DNA from: Ancylostoma caninum
Taxonomy: Eukaryota > Nematoda > Chromadorea > Rhabditida > Ancylostomatidae
Direction: 5' to 3'
NCBI GenBank assembly: GCA_037903475.1
Contig: JBAJFG010000248.1
Coordinates: 744,001 to 808,000 of the forward strand
DNA length: 64,000 nt
Below the pieces are notes generated by a model. That model saw nothing but the letters and a program-made list of their open reading frames with translations. It had not been told where the DNA came from and made no database searches. The translations under genes were made by a program, and so were the position numbers. Every line of letters begins with the position of its first letter. Positions within the stretch are counted from its first letter, which is position 1. Positions 11,517 through 22,600 of this stretch are shown here, in pieces.

Positions 11517-14500
11517 ATGTCAGGGAGAAAGAAGGCGCTTCTCAAAGTTATTATTCTTGGTGACTCTGGCGTTGGTAAGACATCGTTGATGAATCAGTAT
11601 GTAAATCGCAGATTCAGTAACCAGTACAAGGTGAGCGTTGTGCCTTAACTTGTTTTATATCTACCTAACTTCACAGTTTCCTAGTTCTGGTATTATCTTT
11701 GATCGGTAACCAATGAGAGCTTCTTCTTTAGCTTTTATTCAATTAGCTTTCGGTGCGTACATGGCGCTTACGCTCACATACAGTTACACTCGCTTCGCCG
11801 ATCTCGGAGAAGCTCTTATCGGTTACTGATCAAGAGAAAATCAAATGAGGCTTCACGGCAGCATTATACTCAAGCATCACTTCTGGTATTGTTTACATGT
11901 GCTCACACTAAAGAGTTTGTCTGAAATATACTTTCCAAATATCAGATTTGCAGAATTGTTCGTAGCATTCTGATAGGTCCAGAGCTGCGTTTGTGCAATC
12001 TCAAATCTATTGATTTCATGAAGTAGGTGAGGTGAAGACGATCTAGTTACGTGGAAATCACAGGCTTATTACCATTGGAATAAGAGTTTCTTCGGTTGTT
12101 TTGTCGATCAACAGAAATGAAAATGAAATGTTGGTTGTATTGTCGTTTACAAGAAATGAAGTAAGATTGTGTTTGCAGGCAACGATAGGTGCTGACTTTC
12201 TCACTAGAGATGTTCAAATTGACGACCGTACAGTGACGCTACAGGTTTGTTTTTTTTTCTCTTTTTTTTCGTATCAGCTTATTTATGTGGCTCGTTCTGT
12301 ATACCATTTTTGCTTCGCATCTACAATACTATGCTAATCTGCATTTGTCTGCGGGTATGGCGTAATGCGAGCTGAACACATGTTATCTAAAATTAGTCTT
12401 TTTTTTTGTACAGAATTTTCAACATATTGAGCAAGTTCTAAGTGTCGTTCGGTCAATCCTTGGTTCTAATTCTAACCAGGAAATTCCAATCCCTCTCTGG
12501 GGCAATACAAGGGCAAAAGTAATTCATCTGTAGGTGGGACTTCCTATTTTATCTGCGCGCTCGGATTGGACATCATTGGTCGGGTAGATGCATCCTTTTT
12601 TCCCACTACTTGAGGAATGATGGCTTCGTGTTCTAGTCAGTCATTCACGGTAATCCATAGCTCAGCATTTCTTGGTTTCGAGATTTAGTGCTTAGATGTC
12701 TTCCTGTTCATTCACGGTGTACTAGAATTATCACCACATTCTTTAAATTATTTTATTAATCTTTTCTTCTCCACTCGTCTAGGTATAGTTTACTAATTGA
12801 ATGTAGGCACTTTCAGATTTGGGATACTGCAGGACAAGAGCGTTTCCAATCGTTGGGTGTTGCTTTTTACCGTGGAGCAGATTGTTGTGTCCTTGCCTTT
12901 GATGTAACGAGTGCGTCATCGTTTAAAAGTCTCGATTCATGGCGAGACGAGTTTCTGATTCAGGCGTGGTAAGTGTCTGGTATCTATTCTTCAACCAAGA
13001 ATTGATATGCATGTGTATATCTTCTAGTCCGCGTGATCCAGAGAACTTCCCATTTGTTTTGCTTGGTAACAAGGTTGATCTGGAAGCACAACGAGCTGTA
13101 AGCGCAAAACGTGCGCAATCATGGTGCCAAACTAAGAACAACATCCCATATTACGAGGTATTGAATTGCTTATGCAGTATGTTTTTTTTTCACAATCCCC
13201 ATCAATATGATAATATTTTCTAGGTATCTGCGAAAGAAGCTGTCAATGTAGAGGCCGCTTTCCAAGCAATCGCACGTGACGCACTTGCAAGAGAGGCTCA
13301 GGTTGGTTTTCACGCCACATCTTTACCTTCTTTTTTTCTCTCCTTTCTTGTTCTGGTCTGGCCTTTTTTTTTCTCTTTTTTCATTGTGTTAATTTGACCT
13401 CTAAAAACTTAGAAATTCCAATAGAAACCACCATAAATTCCCACAAATTTCATCTCTTGGAATTATTTTTATTTTTGATCCACCCAACGTGCACACTTTG
13501 GGAATCAGGCTTTATTCTCATGTTTTCAGTATAATGATAATTGCTAAGAATAGGTGGCGCCGAACTGTTAGCATCAAATGCCAAGTTCAGTTTCGTGTTT
13601 TACCATGTTGTTTTCCTTTTGCAGGACGTCGGGTTGGCAAGTTATTTCTATAGGATTTTGTTTTCGTTTGGATCAAATAATTCAACCGTTATTTTTTGGT
13701 TTGGCATAGCGGTTTCAGTAGCTGGTTGAAAATTGAGAAGCAATTGAGAAACGTAGACACCATGTCTGTCTCATCTGTGATCCACAGAGAAATGTCAGTG
13801 TTATTAAAATGATGTGGATAAATGTGTTGTGGTGACCAAAGGGTTTCTAGTTTTGATGTTCCAGCAGATGTATTCGTTAAAAAAATGAGAGATTTGTCAC
13901 TATAGCCGCTGTAATTTGTCTCGGGAACGAATCAGGGTCAACGTTTGTGCGAAAAGTATCTTTGCAAAACTACAGACATCCGTGTCTTCCTTTATCTGTT
14001 CAACACAGCACGTTCTCAGGCCTTGATTTGCCTTTAATCTCCTTGTAACCGCTATCCGTGTTGAAACGGGTTGTAGCAAAGTTCCGTTAACTTTGAGGGG
14101 ATGAGCTGTCAGCGTTCCTCACGGTCTTACACCATTCAGTGCATAAATGACACGAAGTGGTTGCGATGAAATATTCCCATTTATAAGTGTAGTTTTCGGA
14201 GGCTTGTTGCGTTTCTCACCCGGACAGCCGGCTAATTAGAGTTGCGAGCCAAGGGTAAAATGCTTTTGGCAAGAGCTGGTACCAAGCCAGTTGGATCGTA
14301 CCAGTTGATCTCAAAGCAATCTCATTCACTTGCCGCTCTGCCGCCTGCGATTATACCGACGCGACGAACAATAGTGCCAAAAACAGAAGCAGAAGCCTGG
14401 TATTTGAACACGGCGCTACCTCCTTTTTACATCTTGGGTTTTCAAGTTCAAGAAATTTCCGAAGTAGAGATCATTAAGTTTTAAATATTGGAAGGTACTC

Positions 14501-15099
14501 CTATTATCGCTTCCGATATCCAGCTTACTTCAAACTGATTTATGATGACTCAAACAAAAAAATTATATTCACACTGATGTGCTCGTTCTCGGTCAATTTT
14601 TAAACATTCGAACCTGCTACTTCAATTATTTTTCTTCTTTTCCCCATTTAATCTAAAAAATTCCGACGAAAACTCGTCGTACTGCGATCGCGTACCGCAA
14701 CGCGACAAAGGGTTTGGATTGCTATGAGATCCGCTTGGTTTGATGCCAGCCCCTAACAAAGGCACTCCACACCTGGCTTGCACCTTTAATGAGTCGGCTG
14801 TTTGGGTGAGAAACGCCACTCAGCCTAGTTTTCGGAGTTAAATGTTGTACTCTGCTTTTATTGAGGAGTCTTCTGTTCCCACAATTCTGCTTCGATTGTT
14901 GGAGAAATTGGGCAAAATCATCTTGGAACTAATGTTTTTGGACTGAGAATCGTTCATTTTTTTCTGCAGGAATATGTGAAGGAATTTAATACAGTTATGA
15001 ATGTGATGGTTTTAGGAGTCGCACGACTTTCCGGAATTTCCCGATCAGATTCGCCTCAACGAGAATCGGTCGTCGCCAAGCGGCGGTTGCAATTGCTAA
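11517..15099 (+). CDS. rab-7: RAB-7 small GTPase (late endosome/lysosome)
   Basis: Six exons: 11517-11630, 12179-12244, 12817-12968, 13028-13157, 13224-13301 and 15016-15099, giving 207 aa, the usual Rab7 length. Introns are 548, 572, 59, 66 and 1714 nt. G1 is GDSGVGKT (15-22), switch I contains ATIGADFLT (39-47), G3 is WDTAGQE (62-68), G4 is NKVD (125-128) and G5 is SAK (156-158). The tail ends C-N-C (205-207), the double geranylgeranylation site of Rab7. By family knowledge it cycles GTP, recruits effectors to late endosomes and drives endosome-lysosome and phagosome-lysosome fusion. Cys111 comes from the split codon at the exon 3/4 junction, where a Ser is usual. Intron 5 carries a transposon insert. 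The start follows TTTTCAG by 17 nt. No AATAAA was seen just downstream. Confidence 0.97.
14202..14825. mobile_element. MULE-like long-TIR element in rab-7 intron 5
   Basis: The direct repeat TAGTTTTCGGAG lies at 14190-14201 and 14826-14837, bracketing 624 bp. The bracketed DNA has imperfect inverted arms of roughly 110 bp (GCGTTTCTCACCC, then CAGCCG, then GCAAT(C) boxes) meeting their reverse complement at the right end. Long arms plus a target duplication of about 9-12 bp fit Mutator-like elements. There is no transposase. The splice sites of intron 5 are untouched. Confidence 0.65.
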
Positions 15100-18000
15100 C
15101 TCTACTCCGGTCGCTCCACACGATTTTCCATCACCGTTTATCCCTCACACACCTCACATTCACTCGATTAATTGACGTTAACATACCTAGTTTTCTTGCA
15201 ATAGTGTGATACATTGAAGAGAAATTTGAAGCGAAACTTCATCCATAATGCTGTGAGTGCCGCATTATGTCTGTACAGCTTTTTGTTGTGTTTGAGACAA
15301 CAACACGCTTACGTCACGAGACGAGAGTTGAATACTGGTAGCTGCAGGTCGTCGCATATTGTGTGCTGTAAAGAATGTGTTTGAACTGTGACGAATTTGC
15401 TGAACTCAACTCTATACACACATCAATCTTGTGATTGTTCCCCTAAGTGCGCATGTGAATTTGGCCAGTCTGAACTTCACGAAACGTTTTGCTTCCAGGA
15501 AATGTTCGCTCGTTTTAACGTTTTTTTTTTCAACCCGATTTTTTTCCTGTGCATGTTGTCGACATTCTTTATTTTCTTGATAAATTGTCATAGAAAGTGT
15601 TTTTTTTTTGTGAAGATGTGAACAGCACAGCTGGTGGGGTTATCAGGCTGATTCAATATTTACTTCATTACTTATGCAGTGCATAGCGCAAGGTGGTAAG
15701 CAGAGGTTGCGGAATACTAGTAGAGAGAAGAGAATTAGGGTAATCTCGCATATGCAAGGCAGATCTATCTGGTTTCATGCTTCGCCTAACAAGGTGCTGT
15801 GGTTATCCCTGTGATTATCACTTCTACCCTTATACCCTGAGAAATTGTACCACACATCTATGGGGTACTTGCACGAAACTCTATGGTGGGATTGACGAGT
15901 GAGAAGAGCTTTGGACTATTGAGCAAGGGTTCAAGGTTTGAAGGTTTGGATTTGTGCAGTGCTTCTTGCTTTGCACGTTTGTATAATTCTACTCGGCTCG
16001 AGGCAATAATGGATGGATTTCATTTCGTTGTGCTGGGATAGTTTCTTACACTTCCCTGGTAGTGTGTTCACATAACGGCGTTTTTAGGGGAATGCCCATA
16101 GTTAGAAGTTTGTATCCAGTTCAGTCTCGATTTGCTGGAGGCAAACATCTGCTGAACGATTAAGAGCATGAAGATCGGAGCAACAAACTCTGAGCAGTTG
16201 GACTACAACAAACCGACATTGGCACAAATTATCATTCTTCGTTTTCGTGTTTTTCTTTTAAAAAGAGATCTATCACAGCTGGATGCCAGATGGACGCAAA
16301 CCGCCTTTAGCCCAGACGGGATGATTTTCCTCAGGAATGATTGCCGTTTCAAAAAAAAAACCAAGGGTGACTTCTTTCCTGACGGTAATGAGTGGTGACA
16401 TTTTCTCCACAGGAACTTCCCACGTGGCCTTTTTAGCACGGAAAGAGAAAATCGTTTAGTTTATCATTGATTCCCGAATGTGCTAAGGACAGCCAATTCA
16501 GCTGGTCTACCCTCTTATCATGACTTACTATGTGCTGTTGGTCAGCTCTCATGTTCTGTTGGGCCTTGTACTCATTTGAAAACCTCACCGATCAAGGCCA
16601 TGAAAATGGCGGTGCCATATTCACAGGATAGTAGATAACAATGTAAAATACTGGTTACATCCTTTTTATGCTGATTTTTTCACATTCACTTCCTATCACC
16701 ATATCACTTCAAGTACAATTTCTGGTCGCCAATAGCGTTTCTCTCCGAACTCGGTGCGTATTTTGTCGGCTTTATTGCAAGGGCAGTATTCGATGTGTTG
16801 GGACAGTCAAGCGCGCCCGCGAAAGATACGGAACGCAATTGATGCCGCGGAGTTTCGTGCCGTTGTCTGTTGCGGGGGTGATGATTGACTTATGGGAATC
16901 TCTATGAGCGCTTGTGATTTCAGAAGTCAAATGTGCTGACCCGCTCATCCAGTCAAATGAGGAGAATAGTCATTTAGCCATCCTGTCTTCCAGAAAAAAA
17001 CTGCTCTAGGAGGGTCGTTGGGATGCGTCCATTAGTGAAATGTGTTGAAATTCCTCCCCACCAACCTGGTGAGAGGCAATGTTCAAGGTATTTTCAATTA
17101 TTTCTGCTATTTCCTCACGATCAGATGATTGATTCCTATTACGTGATTCTGTGGCCAAAAAGAAGAAATGGTGTGAAAATGGGTGATGTAGAGAGGTTAG
17201 TCTGCGTTATAGATTGGTGGTGCTCACCATTGCGGCTGGTTAGGAGATTATGCTCATTGTTAGTCGCAGTATCCAAGTACTACTCTTACCATTTTCCCGA
17301 AGCGATCGATAAGCTGTGGTAACTCGCCCGCAAGGGTATGACCTCTCGGTAGATTGAGTCAGTGGCGACAGTAAACGTTAGTGGGACAGCATGCGAGGTA
17401 AGTGTGCCTCCACCAAGGAAAGGGCTCTAGCAGCCAGATTTTTCGATAGTGACCCTCTTTTTTAATTAAATATTATATGAGCTGAGGCAGTGGAATAATT
17501 CAAAAAGGGCTTGGAAATATGTTGATAGAAAGTCGTCGCTTGAAAAAATCTCGTTATACATGCGCGAGCAACCGTCTCTGACATACTAGTGTACAGATTT
17601 TCTATAGATGGCACTGGCAAGTCACAGGCCAGCGGTTGCTAATTTCAGCTAGTAGTCATGACAGAAATTAAAAGACTGGCCAAACCTGAAAAACAACTAC
17701 CATTTTTTAGACTAGGATGTTCGCTTGGAACAAAATCAGGGAAGGATGCTAAAGGTATCGGCAATCCATAATGAAATGTACTGTCACATGTATCTTGTTA
17801 TGTAATCTCAAATCCGTTTTTCTTATCCGCTGCAGAACTCTCTGAAGACAGATACGTGGCATGGTTTCGGCCTGCCCAATCTAGCCAAATTTGACGTCCT
17901 TTTTTAAGCACTAATCCGCGCAAAAACTACTTCATACCAATCAACCAGTTGGATTTAATTGAATCTTTTAGAATTCTCTTGAGCTCAGAGAATTTCACGC

Positions 18001-18216
18001 GATCTTTTGGCAGAATATATCACAGAAGCCTGATTTTGGCTGTCCTGGGCAAGCTGCGGTTCGCGGAGAACTCTGCAGCAGATGAGGAAAACGGATTTGA
18101 GATCAGTATCACGAACTGGATTTCCCGATATACATCAGTTACGGGTGGACGGACGCCCTCAGGTATCCTTACCTTGTGATGAAGGTGGTCAGAGTACAAT
18201 ATTCGACGTTAAACCC
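15100..18216. other. intergenic region between convergent genes
   Basis: This is the 3' flank of rab-7. No canonical AATAAA occurs in the first ~200 nt. No exon with a recognisable domain, no RNA gene and no clear repeat was found, and short open frames look accidental. Confidence 0.5.
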
Positions 18217-18606
18217 ATCGACAACGATGAAGGAGCGTGAAAAACGCGGAAACACAAAAAATGATGGCGGTATTTCATGTGATACCTAGGTATCCAGGTA
18301 GACCTCTATTAGCTCTGTTCAACTTACTGTTGTGATTGTCCAGCAGCCGGATGCACAGTAAGCGACTCCATTCAGAGGTGAAACACAAAACAAAAAAATG
18401 GACAGAAAAGTTCCGTCGCTCCCGCTAACGCCATCGACTAGGTGTGCGCATGTGGTTTAGCGCAGGGTGCTGTGTGGAATGCGTAGCACTTTCAGGATTT
18501 CGTGGCGGGACCCATGGCGGAACACTCTTCCGCGCTATGGGCGCACATGATCCGTCTTCATTTCCTGTGTTTCCCGCGTGTTCCACGCTACTTCATCGTT
18601 GTCGAT
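18217..18606. repeat. 390-bp inverted-repeat element
   Basis: The left arm starts ATCGACAACGATGAAG and the right arm ends with CTTCATCGTTGTCGAT. Pairing continues for about 60 bp through AGCGTG, ACGCGG, AAACACA and ATGA blocks with mismatches. The centre is unique. There is no protein, and it is probably a MITE. Confidence 0.75.
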
Positions 18607-19668
18607 AAGTTGATCGTCCCTAAAAACCCCGGTATACCGCGAAATCTCCAATGCGGAAATTTCCGTGAGTGCTGTCTTTAAGGAACCTTCCAGGTAATGC
18701 AATTTCTTCCTCACAGGGAATGTTTGAAGATTTTCTTGTCCTACCCACTATTTCTCCAAAAGGCCAAAAGAAATTGCATTGGATACGCTTCGGTCGAAAA
18801 AAAAGGGATGGAAAACGGGTTTCAAGACCGTTTTGCAATATTCCATGTATTCAGCGCATCGAGGAGATTAAGAATTTCCTGAAACCTCAGACACGAAAAC
18901 GAGGTGGAATACCGCCTTTAGGCAGCAAATAACTATGCACATGCGGAAGTCTTCGAGTTCTCACATGTGCATCGTTGTTTATGGTTATCTCGCACGCATT
19001 CGAACCATCAATTTCAGAGTGTCGCATCGTAACCTCAATAAGCCTCCCGATCTGAAAATAATACACGCTAAAGAAATACAGCGGTGCAGACCGGAAGCCA
19101 GTAGTAGGATGGAATTTGTGAAGGTTCTGTAGTGTATTGCTGCATTCCCTCTGGCAGCACGCAGCTCATCAAGTAAAGCATAGAAGAATCTCTCTAATGT
19201 ACTCAACAGAACATCATGGATCGAGACTTCGGGACAGCAGCATTACTCAGTTACAAAAAGAGATTGTTTATGAGGTCAAATGCTTTTAAATACAATATCG
19301 AACGAGAGTGGGAAACAATGAAGGAAGGTCAAAAATGTAGGCACTAAGTTGAGCTGAGCACAAGTGTAGGAGTATGTACGTTCATGGAATATGGTTAATC
19401 AGAATGCCTCACCATAAGAGTTGGTCAATTGATAGCCATGCTCATAGTGGCCGGACAAATGAAGACCCTGACTATAGAATTGATGTGTGATGAACAGAAT
19501 CACTTGAAGAAATCATGTCATAGCAAAGCATCACAGACGCCATATTGGCCAAAAGACCCGTGAAAAAGAAGAATATGAAGGGAAGAATTGTCTATGTGTA
19601 ATTATGCTCATAAAATAGCCTAACGTGAGCAAAGAAGAGCTAAAGCAACGTTCCGCAATTTTGCATCA
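18607..19668. other. 3' flank of the GILT gene, nothing recognised
   Basis: Contains a short AATGCAATTTCTT/AAGAAATTGCATT inverted pair (18694-18780) and short open frames without domains. No canonical poly(A) signal for the minus-strand GILT gene was found. Confidence 0.45.
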
Positions 19669-22600
19669 CTATCGATTGTTTTCATTCTGCACATATGCCG
19701 AACACTGCTCAGGTGCTGGTTCGAGACTTTTGCACAAGTTTTCGGTGAGGTCGTAAAGGGCGTCGCCATTTCGCTCGCCATTTATCACGATCCATGGAAC
19801 GAAATCCAAACGCGGCTGGAGTGAAGCCGTCCGAGAGCCTGCCAGTGCCAAAAGGCGTCGACCTCGTGGTCCAGTAGCACAGTCACGCATCCTGAAAAAG
19901 GAAGAAACAGATTATTTTAAGCAAAAAGGCCTTTTGCACGTGTTCAAGCTCAACACGGATAAAATTTCTATCCTTAGCCAAGCTATTTTGCATTAAAACC
20001 TGAACTGTTAAAAGTCATCTATCAGAGTGAAGGAACGTTCCCCACTCAGCCTAAGGATCAGGTTGGCGTGGGAAAGTCCTGCCTAATTTTTTTCAATGAT
20101 TCTTTCTTGTTGAGAAATTGATGCAGAGGTATGCAGTAAAGAAAATTATAGTGCATTTTTCTGAGCTGTTCCACAAAGGGGGGGGGGACAAGCTTAGCCG
20201 CTTAGTTTTCAACCATGCTTCATTTTGTCAAAGACATTTCTTGCCACATCTGATATGTCAAGCTGCTATGGTACAGTTTGGCCAGCACTTCAGCGAACAT
20301 CACCAGCAATAACGAAAGATATTTTCAAGCACTAGCCAATAATTTAATAATACAAAAAGTCACCAAATAATAATAAATATTAAGTGGCTTTCTGCCGTTC
20401 GTATCGTTGTGCGAGCTACAGATTGTAGATAACACCAAACGCGGACAATAAGGCATTTCCACCCTGTCCGCAACAACAGTCAAGATTGGTTCGGATTGTT
20501 CCAAAATAACGGTGGACTAATGTGGGTTCACCTTCTGTTCTGGATGCATTTCTAGGTATCAAGCTTGAGAGAAGGTAGAAAACTAGTAGGGTACAATGAG
20601 ACGTTTGACGGTCTAGCACACAGATAAAACCTATTTTTAGGCTTCCGAAGATGACGACTAAGTCGAAACAAATCCATCCACCTAATAAATCTGGCTGGCA
20701 CAAGAATAATAATATGGAATGCCTCCAAATACTCCATAGTTCATCGCTGATCCATTCATTTCGAATCAGGAGAGATGAGTTTCAATAGGCAAGTACGTTT
20801 TCGATGACCCTGTGTGGTAGAAATAGGATGGAAGATTACTGTTCTAGTTGTTTCCACTATGCAGGCTGTTCATAGGGATCATCTGCGATATAGAAATTGC
20901 TACAACAAATAGAGAAAACGAAAACAAAAAAGTGGAAAACTCTGCGCTTCTCCACTCATCTTTCCCACAAATTTCACCACGTTTTTTTTTTTTTTTGAAG
21001 AGGGGGCCTACTGTAAACCAATCAAGCTGTGTTTTATAGTGGGCCGCCTTGGTTCATTGCGGGCTGCGACACCATATCAGGCATATGTTATCTCTTGACC
21101 TTGACTGCGTTGAAAATGAATTGCCCCTTTGAGGGTTTTTTGGCGGAGAGAATTTTTCCAAGAATAATCACTTTAAATTGAGGGTTGCTGATTTCTTCGA
21201 CAACAGAACGCTTGAGAGCAGGAGAGCAACTTGTACCTTTGAAGCTAGATGTCAAGCTAATAATTCTTAGTTCACATGTAAATATTTCCATATTAGTACA
21301 CTGTTGCAAAATATAACCATTTTGACTAGGTGAATGGTAATTTAAATCGCATGGATTTGTTAATATTCTTCAAGTAGAGAGATTTCGGCTGGACCAACCA
21401 CACAATGACAGCAGTTAGCACACAATCCACCTCACTTTCGAAGTGAACATCACGTGATGCATCGCTAGGAAAAATGGGTGGTGCCACTGTTTTGTAATTG
21501 GTGTATGCATTCACATACTTATCTACGGCCTTGAGCGTTCCCTCCAAACAAACAACTACGCAACAATAATTACCCTGAAAATTGTTAACATGCATTGCAT
21601 GTGTACATACGCTGACTGTTTTGAAGGAGGGACTAAAGCTGTGGAAAGAGGTGTCCGAATGCACCAATTGTACAGAAGTGGCTATGCCCCTGTGCTGGAC
21701 CCGGAGAGCGGGTGGGAAAGGGGATGTGGGGAAAAATTGGGGTCCCCGCGGCTCTGGGGACCCAGTGGAAAGCAAAATTAACAAAAAATATTAGTTGTAA
21801 TAATAAGCAGTTAATGACAGTTATTTCAAAAATAATAATAAAAATAAACAATTAAAAATAAACTAATGCAAGATTTTTATTTGTATTGTGAAGTAATTTC
21901 GAAAATTTGGCGACCCATTCTCGGGAGGTGTCCGCCTGTGCAATGTTTCCTCCACGATGTGGCACATTGCAGTAAAAGCGAGCGAGCGATGGTACCCATC
22001 CAGCGAGTAGATACCTGGATACCAAGCATACCTTCATTTTAAGTTAAAAACTCACTGCTGCTCGTTCAGCAATGCATTGTTAGTGATGCACGACGTCATC
22101 GCATCGTCGAGATTGCGCTTTCCTTGGATACAGTTGATTATCGGCACTATCTTATCCGGGAATCCCAGCCGATCGATAACACAATTCATCAGCTGGTTTA
22201 GGATGCACTCGTTCGCGGCGTGTTGACATGAACATCTAAATGAAGTGTCTTTTAGTGTTGCACCACATATCTGAGTTATATGAATTGCTTACTCAAAATC
22301 ATCGCCTTTCGCCAGACAACGGGCTTTTCCAAATGGGACCAACGTCAGCTCTATTCGACCTGTCGGGGATAACAATGACCACGCCTTCATCAGCTGCACG
22401 TGAATGAATCTGAAGTTCAAATGAACGTAAATAAAATGTAAAATGTAGATGAAATGTAAATAAAAATTCCTAAACCGACTGTAACTATTAGATAAGTACA
22501 AGAGTAAGGAGAGCTACGGTGGACCGCATGCATGCGACGCGCCTCATAGCGGGAGCGGCGCGGCAGTGTCAGCCTGACTGACGCAACGCTACGGACTCAC

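Noticed and set aside
21326..21784. 152-codon minus-strand frame
   Set aside because: About a third lies in the hAT MITE copy. Only the splice-bounded inner part (21436-21574) was kept as a lead.
21852..22037. Possible extra GILT exon reading ...YLLAGWVPSL... after a TATCCAG
   Set aside because: It would fit the phase, but it runs into the MITE, lacks GILT motifs, and exon 4 joins the 19891 exon directly with the conserved continuation.
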